Of a stretch of 41,039 nt of DNA, positions 8,408 to 16,369 are shown one piece after another. Each line of letters opens with the position of its first letter. Within the stretch, counting starts at the first letter, position 1. The DNA comes from Rhizobiales bacterium 24-66-13 (GTDB lineage Bacteria; Pseudomonadota; Alphaproteobacteria; Rhizobiales; Xanthobacteraceae): contig NCHM01000009.1 of assembly GCA_002257205.1 (NCBI GenBank), forward strand, positions 1 to 41,039, in the 5' to 3' direction. A program made the translations under genes and the position numbers. A model generated the notes under the pieces. The model worked only from the letters and a program-made list of their open reading frames with translations. It ran no database searches and had not been told where the DNA came from.

Positions 8408-9091
8408 TCACAGACCCTCACTCCCCCTCTCGTCGTCGGACGCGAGATCGTCCTCGGCCTCGCCCGCCAGCGGAAACCCACCCGCCAGCAGATTCTCCTT
8501 GTTGAGCAACCCGGCGTCCTCGAGCGCTTCAAGATCCGGCAGGTCGCGCAGGGTGTCGAGGCTGAAGTGGGACAGGAAGGTGCGCGTCGTCACATAGGTA
8601 TAGGGCGCGCCGGGCCGCGGTGAGCGGGGCCCAGCCGCGATGAACCCTAGCCCGCGCAGGTCACCGATCAGGTCCCGGCTCACCGACTTGCCGATCATCT
8701 CGCCGATCTCGCCCCGGGTCACCGGCTGGTGGTAGGCGATGACGGCGAGCACCAGCATCTCCGCCGGGGTGAGCGGGGTTTCCGCCGGGGCAGAGCCGAA
8801 GGCCGCCTGGATCGCCTCGGCATGACGGGGCCGGGTGCGCAACTGCCAGCCGCCGGCGACCGATACCAGCTCGTAGGGCCGGCCATGCAGCTCCTCACGG
8901 ATATCGTCGATAATGAGATCGACGATGCAGTCGCGGCCGACGATGCGGGCGAGCACCTCCCGATCCACCGGTCCCGGCGCGGCGAAGAGCACCGCCTCGA
9001 CCCGTGCCATCCACTCGCGCCAGCGCAGCGCCGGCGGCAGGTCGGCCAGCTCGGTATCGAGAATTGCGGGGCTGCGGCGCCGACGGGCCAT
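8408..9091 (-). CDS. scpB: ScpB-like winged-helix protein (orphan condensin kleisin partner)
   Basis: 227 residues with the two winged-helix domains of ScpB. The first runs over about 25-95 (ARVEAVLFAAPGPVDREVL ... YELVSVAGGWQLRT). The second runs over about 105-185 (LTPAEMLVLAVIAYHQPVT, then RGEIGEMIGKSVSRDLI and the wing with YVTTRTFLSHF). ScpB dimers normally bridge ScpA in the SMC-ScpAB chromosome-organising complex. No scpA or smc is present here, so this is probably an accessory paralogue. The start is 2 bp after the DUF1403 stop codon, so translation is likely coupled. The C-terminal 25 residues are acidic. The family call is good; function with DUF1403 is unknown. Confidence 0.82.
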   Translation of the reverse strand: MARRRRSPAILDTELADLPPALRWREWMARVEAVLFAAPGPVDREVLARIVGRDCIVDLIIDDIREELHGRPYELVSVAGGWQLRTRPRHAEAIQAAFGSAPAETPLTPAEMLVLAVIAYHQPVTRGEIGEMIGKSVSRDLIGDLRGLGFIAAGPRSPRPGAPYTYVTTRTFLSHFSLDTLRDLPDLEALEDAGLLNKENLLAGGFPLAGEAEDDLASDDERGSEGL

Positions 9092-9093
9092 GG

Positions 9094-10047
9094 TCAGAGC
9101 CCGTAGAGCCGGAAGGTGGGCCGGCCCGACAGTTCGCGTACCGCCTCAAGGGTGGTCAGCCGTTCGAACAGTCGCCGGGTGGCCCAGCGCGACAGGGTGT
9201 TCGTCGTAACGGCGCCGGGCACCGCGTCATCCTCCAGCAGCAAGCGGATCACCTCCCCTGCCCCCTTGGTGCGCAATTTCGGCGCGACAGCGGCGAGCTG
9301 CCGGGCCCGGCCGGCGATATCCCGCGCCAGCCGGCAGGCTTCGGCCGTGCCAATGGCCGCCGCAAGGCACAGGCCGCGCTCGAATCCATCTCCTCCCGGC
9401 CGCAGCCGACCGCGACCGGAGCCGGCCCGCAGGACCGGCGCATGGACCTGGGCGGCGAGGATCGGCACCGTGACCGGCCAGCGCATGCGGGCGGAGAGGA
9501 CGAGATCGGCGCACCACCAGGCCAGGACTTCGGCGTGGGCGCCGAGGGTGGCAACCCTGCCGGCAACCGCAGCGGCGGCGAGGGGCGCCGGTCGGCCGGT
9601 GCCGATCGCCTCGTCGATGATCGCGGGAAGGGCCTGGAAGGTCTCCGACCGCCCGAGACCAAGCAGATGGGTCAGCGAGGCCACCTCGTCAGCGCCCAAA
9701 ACCGGAGAGCGGGCGGCGAGGCGCCGCCAGGCGGCCAGCAGGTGTCCGGCGGGACCCGGGTCGACCTCGGATGGACGCAGGTGCCAGGCATCGCGGAGCG
9801 CCGCCTCGTCCTCGCGATGGCCGCACAGGCGCGCGGCGGCAGCCGCCGCCTTCAGGGCGAGGCGCTGGCGCCAGGCGCCGGCCCACACCGGCTCGCTGCG
9901 GACGAGATGATCGAGGCTATTCAAGGCCGCACCGGCCATGTAGGCGGCTTCGCACGGATCGGTGACCGGGCCGCGCGGCAGCGCCCAGCCCGGCACGGAC
10001 GGGATGGCGGGGGGCGCAGGCAGGACCGGGTCAGCGGGGAACTCCAT
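9094..10047 (-). CDS. DUF1403 family protein
   Basis: 317 residues, rich in Ala, Leu and Arg, predicted almost entirely helical, with no signal peptide or clear membrane segment. It matches my recollection of DUF1403, a family found mainly in Rhizobiales plasmids and islands beside ScpB-like and tyrosine-recombinase genes. Segments consistent with that family include CEAAYMAGAALNSLD near residue 32 and the DxLSRWATRRLFERL-like stretch near the C-terminus. It lies directly upstream of scpB (2 bp gap) and divergent from a recombinase 5' end. Biochemical function is not established, and I can infer only that it works with its neighbours. Confidence 0.7.
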   Translation of the reverse strand: MEFPADPVLPAPPAIPSVPGWALPRGPVTDPCEAAYMAGAALNSLDHLVRSEPVWAGAWRQRLALKAAAAAARLCGHREDEAALRDAWHLRPSEVDPGPAGHLLAAWRRLAARSPVLGADEVASLTHLLGLGRSETFQALPAIIDEAIGTGRPAPLAAAAVAGRVATLGAHAEVLAWWCADLVLSARMRWPVTVPILAAQVHAPVLRAGSGRGRLRPGGDGFERGLCLAAAIGTAEACRLARDIAGRARQLAAVAPKLRTKGAGEVIRLLLEDDAVPGAVTTNTLSRWATRRLFERLTTLEAVRELSGRPTFRLYGL

Positions 10048-10067
10048 GTCGGGAGCGTATCGCCGAT

Positions 10068-10104
10068 GTGCGGTTCATGCTACATATTTTGCGATGAACC
10101 GCAC
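10068..10104. repeat. Long inverted repeat upstream of DUF1403
   Basis: GTGCGGTTCAT (10068-10078) is repeated as its perfect reverse complement ATGAACCGCAC (10094-10104) around a 15-nt AT-rich spacer. It lies 20 bp upstream of the DUF1403 start, between DUF1403 and the divergent recombinase. It could be an operator for both genes or a recombinase core site, since 11-bp arms are typical of tyrosine-recombinase sites, although a 15-nt spacer is longer than usual. Confidence 0.6.
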
Positions 10105-10127
10105 GCACTGCCTTTAAATAACTATGC

Positions 10128-10148
10128 CCGATAATGTTGCATTATCGG
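10128..10148. repeat. Second palindrome in the DUF1403/recombinase divergent region
   Basis: CCGATAAT, 5-nt spacer GTTGC, ATTATCGG: a perfect 8-bp inverted repeat 25 bp before the likely recombinase start. Together with the repeat at 10068-10104 it fills the divergent promoter region, so it is probably a regulator or recombinase binding site. Confidence 0.55.
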
Positions 10149-10172
10149 ATGATCTTCTCCTTATATGGAGAC

Positions 10173-10451
10173 ATGCCCGGAAACGCCCCCAGAACCGCCG
10201 AAAACCACCCTCCCGAGGAAGCCCCGCCGCCTGCGAACCCACCGGCAGGTGTCGATAATTCGCACCCCGGGGGATCGGCCGAAGCGGCCTGCCTCCCCTC
10301 CCCCCTTCCGGAGGGTTCCGCCGTGCTGCCCGCCCATCTCAAACGTCTCGCCGGCCGCGCCCGCGATTATGTGGAGGCCGCCAGCTCCGCCAACACCCGC
10401 CGCGCCTATGCCTCCGACTGGAAGCATTTCTCCGCCTGGTGCTGCCGGCAG
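10173..10451 (+). pseudogene. Tyrosine recombinase, 5' fragment (copy 1, cut by transposon)
   Basis: The frame encodes a Pro-rich leader followed by the start of the SAM-like core-binding domain (RLAGRARDYVEAASSANTRR, then AYASDWKHFSAWC). Similarity ends at the transposon end at 10452, and the frame reaches a stop at 10494-10496 inside the transposon. The catalytic domain with the R-H-R-Y residues is missing, so there is no recombinase activity. The ATG at 10173 has GGAG only 2 nt away; upstream in-frame ATGs at 10152 and 10134 are alternatives. Divergent from DUF1403. A hand count against the copy at 14407 gives 65 of 80 identical residues. Confidence 0.75.
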
Positions 10452-10781
10452 TGTCAGCAGACCGGATTTCGTGAGACTCGGCGTCCGTTGGACTGATTTT
10501 GGAGCGGTTTTCGTGAGACAGAGTGTAGACCGAGAGAGCTCCCCGCCTCTAACATACTGAGATCAAATGACTTCGATCAGTTTGACGGGTCAATGCGTGC
10601 GTTGTCACGTAGTCTCACGATTTCCGACTCGATTTTACACCGTCTCGTGAATCCCGCTCTCGCGGAGTGGCTGTCCTGATCTGGCGGCACCAACCCCGTT
10701 TTTCCGACCTCGTCAGAGGGTCGTAGAGACCGACCAGGCGCCACGGACAGAGCCAAAGGCCGGAAAACAGCAAATCGCCGC
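10452..10781. repeat. Left end of the Tni transposon with transposase-binding repeats
   Basis: 330 bp without a gene. Four copies of a TTTCGTGAGAC-type repeat are visible: direct at 10466-10481 and 10506-10523, inverted at 10611-10625 (AGTCTCACGATTTCC) and 10641-10654 (CGTCTCGTGAATCC). Such arrays are the binding sites of TniA/TnsB transposases and distinguish the ends of these elements. Confidence 0.65.
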
Positions 10782-11807
10782 CTACGGAGCCCTGAACGCC
10801 TTTGGGGCGGTTTCGGCCTTTTGGCTGGTCCGGGAGACGGCTCGAACGGACTCATGACGGAAAAGAGTTGTCCGCGCGGTTCGCCCGCCCTCCCCTTTCA
10901 GCCTGGTCCAGGGCGTGGCGTGTCCGACAGCGTGGCGGATCGCCACCGGCCACTGCTCCATCAGCGCCATCACCTTCTTTCGGCCGAACGCGTCGGAAAC
11001 CTCCAGGATGCGACCGATCACGTCGGCCAGATTCCGCAGGACCCGGGCAACGCCGATGGCCAGCGCGTAGCGCTCAGCCCGTGGTGCACCCGGCAAGCCG
11101 GCGATGGTCGAAGGCAAGCGCTGATCACAGATCGGCACCGCGACCCTGAATTCCGGCACCACAACCGTCAGAACCGGACGCCCGCAAGGGCGCGACAGAA
11201 TGGCAGGATCATGCTGACGAGCAAGCGGCAAGCACCCGAGCTCCCAAGGTGCGGGCGGCGAAGGTTTTTGAGACGGCAACAACAGCAGCGACAGAACCGA
11301 ACCGACAGGAACCGCGGTGGCCTCCCTCTCCATCGCCCATTGAAGCAGGATTTCCGCACCACGGCGGCCCAACGCTTCATTGCCGAGAGCGCTGACACCA
11401 TTCATTTCGCGCCCGAACAGGGGTTCACCGTGCCGATCGCACCAGAAGGCAAACGCAAACGACCAGCCTTTCAGCCGCTGCGGTCTTTGCATACCGCGCG
11501 AGCACGCCGGACAAGTCTCTCTGGAGCCCGGCCGAAGCAGGCTGCGATAGCGCGGCGGTACGCCGCGGAAGGTCATGGCGAGCACGCGCTCGATTGAACG
11601 ATGCGTCGCGCTTGCGATGCGCTCCATATCCGCCGGCACGAGCTCGAACTCCAGCTGCAGCGCAGGTCGCGACCATCCGACATGGGATTGCAGTTCGTTC
11701 AGGGAGACCAGATAGACATCGGCCACCCGCTCCAGCCAGGAACTCAACCGCTCATCCCGAAAGGGCGGCGGCACGATCGGCAGCGGCGCCCTCCCCTCCC
11801 CTGTCAC
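10782..11807 (-). CDS. tniQ: Transposition target-selection protein TniQ
   Basis: 341 residues. The TniQ-type N-terminus is visible (DERLSSWLERVADVY), followed by a zinc-finger-like stretch (ETCPACSRGMQRPQRLKG ... FWCDRHGEPLF) whose Cys and His residues fit metal binding. TniQ proteins are recruited with the AAA+ regulator TniB to define the target site in Tn5053/Tn402 and Tn7-like transposition. The start is a GTG at 11807, 3 bp past the tniB stop codon, so the gene is the third of a tniA-tniB-tniQ operon. The last about 80 residues (from TRLKGEGGRTAR) are basic and poorly conserved. No truncation is apparent. Confidence 0.82.
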   Translation of the reverse strand: MTGEGRAPLPIVPPPFRDERLSSWLERVADVYLVSLNELQSHVGWSRPALQLEFELVPADMERIASATHRSIERVLAMTFRGVPPRYRSLLRPGSRETCPACSRGMQRPQRLKGWSFAFAFWCDRHGEPLFGREMNGVSALGNEALGRRGAEILLQWAMEREATAVPVGSVLSLLLLPSQKPSPPAPWELGCLPLARQHDPAILSRPCGRPVLTVVVPEFRVAVPICDQRLPSTIAGLPGAPRAERYALAIGVARVLRNLADVIGRILEVSDAFGRKKVMALMEQWPVAIRHAVGHATPWTRLKGEGGRTARTTLFRHESVRAVSRTSQKAETAPKAFRAP

Positions 11808-11810
11808 GGC

Positions 11811-12686
11811 TCAGGCCGCGAAGATCGTTGGCGCGGCGACGCGATGATCGAGGATCGCCGCCGGCGTGATCCGCTCCGTTCCTGTAAGGATGGCGTCCGT
11901 GGCGAGTTCGATCAGCATCCGGAAGATCGACGCCGTGATGCCGCCATTGACCTCGACGAGCCGCTTGAGCGCACTGTCCGTCAGCTCGGACGGCAGGCGT
12001 AGCGGCAAGGAGTACAGGAGACCTCCGATCAGGCCATGGAAGTCGGCATCGTGCTGCCAGGGCGGCAGGCCGTAGGGCTCGAAGCGGCTGTTAAGATGGG
12101 CGTCTCCCCGGATCGCATCCCGCGCCTCGTGCGAGCCGAGGCAGATCAGAGGAATCCGCAGCTCGTTGCCGAGGAAGCGCAGCAGATTGAGCATTCGGCG
12201 CTGCTCCCGATAGGTGCCGGCGATCAAGTTCTGCACCTCGTCGATGACCAGCATGCGGGGCGCGGTCTCCTGAAGCAGTCGCAGTGCCTGCGTTTCGAGT
12301 TGCCCGAGCGTGGCACGGCTCGGCGGCGGGGCGCCGATCGCCGACAGAAGCCGGTGGTAGAAACGCCCCTCGTCCGGCGAGGGAACCATCTGCACGACGA
12401 TGACAGGCCGGTGATGAATCCCGCTGCGCTCGTCGAAATTGGGCGGGTTGGCGCGTACGAACTTCTCGATGATCATCGTCTTGCCCATGCCCGAGGCGCC
12501 GAAGATCAGCAGATTGGGCATGCGAGCGCGCTTGGGAAATAACAGCAGGTCCTCAAGCTTGTGGAGTGCCTGACGAGCACGCGGGTAGTCGATCCACCGA
12601 TCCACCCGGATATGCTCGATACGCTCCCGCTCGGATAGATCGGCATAAGCCTGAACGGTGGGATCGAGATGCGGATAAGCCGTCAT
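11811..12686 (-). CDS. tniB: AAA+ transposition regulator TniB
   Basis: 291 residues from the ATG at 12686, chosen because GGAGG (12694-12698) stands 7 bases upstream. An open frame continues to 12884 but is not coding. Walker A is GASGMGKT (63-70), Walker B MLVIDE (145-150), followed by an EVQNL sensor region. TniB (TnsC-like) is an ATP-dependent DNA-binding regulator that links the TniQ-marked target to transposase TniA. In an undisturbed operon the tniA stop (TGA at 12685-12683) would overlap this ATG as ATGA, so coupling with tniA is expected. The gene itself looks intact. Confidence 0.88.
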   Translation of the reverse strand: MTAYPHLDPTVQAYADLSERERIEHIRVDRWIDYPRARQALHKLEDLLLFPKRARMPNLLIFGASGMGKTMIIEKFVRANPPNFDERSGIHHRPVIVVQMVPSPDEGRFYHRLLSAIGAPPPSRATLGQLETQALRLLQETAPRMLVIDEVQNLIAGTYREQRRMLNLLRFLGNELRIPLICLGSHEARDAIRGDAHLNSRFEPYGLPPWQHDADFHGLIGGLLYSLPLRLPSELTDSALKRLVEVNGGITASIFRMLIELATDAILTGTERITPAAILDHRVAAPTIFAA

Positions 12687-14280
12687 TTCCATACCTCCAC
12701 GGGGAAATGCGGCAAGATGATCGCCGGCTCGTCCGCCGGAACGCTTGCGGGAAGCGCTGGCCTGGCCTGAGGTGGGCGCGCCGCTCGCGCAGCCTGCGGG
12801 TTTGCGTCGTTGCCTGTTCGACCAGGGCACGCTGCGCGGCAATCGTCTGAAAGATCGTCTCCTCATCGATCTCCTGGCGGCCACGCGCCCGTTGCACCCG
12901 CAGCGCCGCCTTCTGCTCCCACAATGTGATGGCCGGGCGCCCAGGGTTGCGCGTCGGTGCCATCAGATAGGTCCCGTCCAGCTTGACGAAGACCCGCTGC
13001 AGATCCCGCGGATCGTACTTGACGAGAACCTTGTCGGTGCACCGGCCGATCCAGGGCGCAAAGCCGTCCGACCAGTAGCAGATGTTGTTGAGGTGGATGC
13101 CGGTTCGCCGCAGCACGCGCGCCTCGAACGGCAGGAAATCGATCAGGAAGCCGAGCGGATCGCGCACCTGCCGCGGAGGGCGCCCTGAAACGGCCTCGGT
13201 CCAGGCAGCGACGGGCGGCCGGCCGATACCGCGGTGCAGGTCGGAATGATAGGCGATGATTTCCAGCGCCAGCCAGGTTTCGAGCTCGCGCATGGTCATC
13301 ACGGCCCGCGCCTGCGGATCGTAGTCGCCCCGATCCGAAACATTGGAAAAATGCGTGCCGGGCAGCAGATGCACCGCCCCCATCATCGTGCCGATCAGGC
13401 GCTCGACGTGCCCGCCGAACCGGGGGGTTCCCGGTGGACGGTAGGAGATGGCGATATTGTGGTCGTCGCAGCCGCGCTTGAAGGCACGGGCGTGGAATTC
13501 GGCACCGTTATCGACATGAATGCACTGCGGCAGGCCGCTTGCCGGCCAGTCCAGAGAAATCCCCCGATCCTGCAGCCAGCAGGCATTGTCGATGATCGCA
13601 TGCGTCAGGCAAAGCGCCACCGATGTCACCGACGGCGCCTCCAGGGACAGGTAGAAGCCCAGCACCATCCGCGTGCAGACATCTATCGCGATGGTGAGGA
13701 TCGGCCGACCGATCGGCTGCCTTTCGATCGGGTCGACCACCGTCACGTCAACCTTCGTATGGTCGATCTGGACGGTTTGCAGCGGATACTGCGCAGAAAA
13801 TGCGCCCGGCAGAGCCAGGAATTGCGCATCAGCCCGCGCCCTTCCCTCGCGATGGCGCGTCATGACTTCCGCATCGAACGTCGCAAGATAGCGTTTCAGG
13901 CGTCTGATCGACGGCGGCGTCAGGCGGTTGTGCCGGCAATCGGCAACGATACGCTTCCACAGGCGCGTCAGCTTCGGACGCTCCAGCGTGGCATAGAAGG
14001 TTCGGATCGCCTCATCGACCAGCGTCTTCAGCTCGGGCTCAAATGCATCGATCCCTCGCCGCTGCCGACCGGGCTTGCGGCCGATCAGCACGGCCGCCCG
14101 CTCATCATCCCGGAAGAGTTTCAGCCAACGGAACAGCGTCGAGCGGCTGACGCTCAGTTCGGCCGCAGCATCAGCAATCTCGCCTGGGCTCGGACGGCCC
14201 GGCAGGCGCCGAAGAACCTCGGCACGAGCAAGCGCGCTCTCCCATTCCCGGTCGCCAGCCTCGTTACGGTCGATAGCCAC
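12683..14280 (-). CDS. tniA: DDE transposase TniA, with frameshift near the 3' end
   Basis: An N-terminal helix-turn-helix (about 30-60, ELSVSRSTLFRWLKLF) precedes an rve/DDE catalytic core with QIDHTKVD (D173), IHVDNGAEFH (D257) and GGHVERLIG (E293), then a Mu-type C-terminal beta-barrel region. Reading without interruption, the frame runs through tniB to 12553 with an Arg/Ser-rich tail that is clearly shadow sequence. The genuine C-terminus (PALPASVPADEPAIILPHFPVEVW) lies in another frame and stops at 12683, overlapping the tniB ATG. Joining the two needs one extra base near 12769-12780, so the gene has a 1-nt deletion, a programmed shift or a sequencing error. Codons up to about 503 are intact, so the catalytic core is complete. 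Confidence 0.85.
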
Positions 14281-14401
14281 GCTGCGCCGATCACGAACGT
14301 GGTCTCACTATGTCCGAATCGGATTGTAGCGTAGTCTCGCAAAAAGTGAATCTGTCCCACAAAACTGAATCGGCTAAGCCATTGAAAACAACCGGTGGAC
14401 A
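14281..14401. repeat. Right end of the Tni transposon with transposase-binding repeats
   Basis: Three copies of the end repeat point inwards: GGTCTCACTATGTCC (14301-14315), TAGTCTCGCAAAAAGTGAA (14332-14350) and TCTGTCCCACAAAACTGAA (14351-14369). Read from the right end their core is GTGAGAC/GCGAGAC/GTGGGAC after a T-run, matching the left-end sites. Confidence 0.6.
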
Positions 14402-14406
14402 GTCCC

Positions 14407-14943
14407 ATGAAAAACGATCAGCTGATAAACCACCCTCCCGAGGACGCCTCGCCGCCCGCGAACCCACCGGCAGGTGTCGACAATTTACGCTCTGGGGAAT
14501 CGGCCGAGGCCGCCGGCCTCCCCTCCCCGCTTCCGGAGGGATCCGCCGCCTTGTCCGCCCATCTCGAACGTCTCGCCGGCCGGGCGCGCGATTACGTGGA
14601 CGCCGCCAGCTCCGACAACACCCGCCGGGCCTGTGCCTCCGACTGGAAGCATTTTTCCGGATCGTGCCGGCGGCGGGGCATCGCATGGCTCACCCCCTCC
14701 CCCAAGGTGGTCGGCCTCTACATCACCGCCTGCGCCTCCGGCGCCGCCATGCCCGGCGGCAGGCCGAGTTCCGTCTCCACCATCGAGCGACGCCTCTCCG
14801 CTATCGCGTGGCACTACACTTGGCGCGGCACGCCCCTCGACCGAAAGGACCGGCACATCGCCACTGTGCTACCGGGCATCTGCTGCGATCCAGGCTGGAT
14901 CAGCCAGAATTTGACGGGCCAGACGCGCATATTGAGGGCGTAG
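14407..14943 (+). pseudogene. Tyrosine recombinase, 5' half (copy 2)
   Basis: 178 codons from the ATG at 14407. They repeat the Pro-rich leader and core-binding domain of copy 1 (RLAGRARDYVDAASSDNTRR) and extend further, to SPKVVGLYITACASGAAMPG and TIERRLSAIAWHYTWRGTPLD. Recognisable sequence ends at HIATVLPGI near 14880, and the last about 20 codons (CCDPGWISQNL...) are unrelated. The catalytic domain is absent. Two core substitutions relative to copy 1 (Tyr to Cys in RRACASDW, Trp to Ser in HFSGSC) suggest decay. It begins immediately after the transposon's right end. Confidence 0.75.
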
Positions 14944-15359
14944 CATTGGTTTAGCGCCGCAGCCCGCACAAGTCTTGGAGGCGGGGCGTGACATTGCGTA
15001 CGTCATCAAACGATTCATGACATGCGCCGTGCACCCCGTGATGACCGGCTCAAGCAGGCATTCCGACTTGTCGAAGCGCATCGAGATAGATCGCGAGCAT
15101 CGCACCTTGGCAGCCACGCTCTCCCATCCGTCTGCGGAACCTACGAACAAGCTCCCGCGCTCGCCATGCTGAAATCAAATCTGTGCGCTGTCCTCCGGCA
15201 TGAGTGCCCGCATGCAACCGAAGCCACTATGCGATCCCGAAGATCATCCCAATAGGCCAGCTCATGCTGCCACCCCCCTCCCCGGCCCGCAGCCTGACGC
15301 CGTCCCACTTTGGAAATCGCGGTTCGATTTAGCCCAGATGAATCAGAAGCGGCGCGGGG
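14944..15359. other. Gene-free stretch after recombinase copy 2
   Basis: About 415 bp. A minus-strand frame of 93 codons (14869-15150) contains a CAGCG zinc-knuckle-like motif, but I cannot match it to a family and it overlaps the recombinase remnant. No terminator-like hairpin with a T-run is visible. Probably a scar between the transposon region and the catabolic cluster. Confidence 0.4.
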
Positions 15360-16079
15360 TCACTCAGTGCCAGGCTGTGACGTCGCGAGCAGGGCTTGCC
15401 AGGTTGCGAGGGCTTGGGACAAATGACCGTCCATCTTTCGCACGGCGAGATCGGCGCGGCGATCCTCGATCGCCTCAAGAATCTCACAATGATCTTCATA
15501 GGCTCGCTTGCCCCTGCCATACTCCGCAAAATATATTATACGACGCCGCTTTGAGAACTCGTAAAATAATTTCACAGTTCTAAGAAGAATCTCGTTCTGG
15601 GTGGCTGCCGCAATGCCAAGATGAAATGCCTCGTCTTCAACTTCTATTGATTCTTTCTTGTCAATCGCAAGCTTGGTTCTGCGCAGAATTTCCTTCAGGT
15701 GATCAATGTCGTGATCCGTCCTGCGCGCGCAGGAAAGCCGGACGGCTTGCAACTCCAGGATGCTCCGCACTTCAAAGACGTCGGCAGTCTCTTCCGGCCG
15801 AAACACCAGGCCGGAAGATGCGCGAAGAACGAGAGCCTCAATACTACTCTCATCAGAATTTCTAAGATAAATTCCGGAATTGGGCCGCCGCTCGATGACA
15901 CGCATCGACTCCAAAGCAGCCAAGGCTTCGCGAACCGCCCCGCGACTGACATCGAACTTGTCGGCGAAATCACGCTCCGAAGGAAGCCGTTCCGTCGGCT
16001 GATAGCGACGTTCCTCAATGAACGAGAGTATCCTCCCCACAACATTCGAGGGACCAACGATTTTTGCTCTCTCAGTCAT
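15360..16079 (-). CDS. FadR-subfamily GntR transcriptional regulator
   Basis: 239 residues from the ATG at 16079; an in-frame ATG at 16130 would add 17 Lys-rich residues and has no better ribosome binding site. Residues 10-76 form the GntR winged helix, with LPSERDFADKFDVSRGAVREAL as the DNA-reading part and IERRPNSGIYLR as the wing. Residues about 100-225 are an FCD ligand-binding domain whose metal site can be read in DEAFHLGIAAAT, YEDHCEILEAI and MDGHL. Such proteins repress catabolic operons until the substrate or an intermediate binds. It lies downstream of, and on the same strand as, the CoA-transferase gene, with its own operator-like site at 16243-16259. It is the probable local regulator of the whole 15.3-28.3 kb cluster. 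Confidence 0.88.
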   Translation of the reverse strand: MTERAKIVGPSNVVGRILSFIEERRYQPTERLPSERDFADKFDVSRGAVREALAALESMRVIERRPNSGIYLRNSDESSIEALVLRASSGLVFRPEETADVFEVRSILELQAVRLSCARRTDHDIDHLKEILRRTKLAIDKKESIEVEDEAFHLGIAAATQNEILLRTVKLFYEFSKRRRIIYFAEYGRGKRAYEDHCEILEAIEDRRADLAVRKMDGHLSQALATWQALLATSQPGTE

Positions 16080-16242
16080 TCCGAATATCTTCTTGGTCTT
16101 TTTTTCATCATGCCCCCGCGTCCACCCCATTCAGGCGCGCCACTGCCAATCTGCTGATGGCTTCCAGCACCAACAGACGCCAAAGCCACGGCTTGTCCAC
16201 GAATACGCCGGCAACTAAGTGTTACAATATCACCAAAGTCCT

Positions 16243-16259
16243 AATCGGTCCACCAAATT
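16243..16259. promoter_or_regulatory. GntR-type operator upstream of the regulator gene
   Basis: AATCGGTCCACCAAATT contains the pattern (T)nGGT-nn-ACC(A) typical of FadR-family operators. It lies 164 bp upstream of the regulator start in the 290-bp gap after the CoA-transferase gene, which fits autoregulation. Related sites occur at 17659-17750 and 24285-24303. Confidence 0.5.
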
Positions 16260-16369
16260 GGTAGTTCCGAACCCGCGCTGACGTGCTGCTCATTCCGGCC
16301 AAACCCGCCAGAAAGGGCGCACAGCGCCGGCGAGGGTTCCCTCAGGCATCTGACGGGATGCGGCCGATC

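Larger units (their letters stand above)
10452..14401. mobile_element. TniA-TniB-TniQ transposon (Tn402/Tn5053/Tn7-like), no cargo
   Basis: The element contains tniA, tniB and tniQ on the minus strand and nothing else recognisable; there is no resolvase and no passenger gene. The left end begins TGTCAGCAGACCGG at 10452, exactly where recombinase similarity stops. The right end is less certain: TGT-starting ends can be read at 14390 or 14401. Both ends carry repeated GTGAGAC-type sites in inverted orientation, as expected of transposase binding sites. No 5-bp target duplication is visible: the left flank is GGCAG and the right flank of the 14401 option is GTCCC. Either the right boundary is elsewhere or one flank was exchanged by later recombination. 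Confidence 0.7.

Noticed and set aside
9004-10134. 376-codon plus-strand frame
   Set aside because: Antisense to DUF1403 and the start of scpB; Gly/Arg-rich translation without any motif.
12553-12682. C-terminal extension of TniA into tniB
   Set aside because: The tail is Arg/Ser-rich shadow sequence; the real C-terminus lies in another frame and ends at 12683.
13234-14334. 366-codon plus-strand frame
   Set aside because: Antisense to tniA, which carries an intact DDE triad.
14869-15150. 93-codon minus-strand frame with a CAGCG motif
   Set aside because: It overlaps recombinase copy 2, has no good ribosome binding site and matches no family I know; not enough to call a gene.
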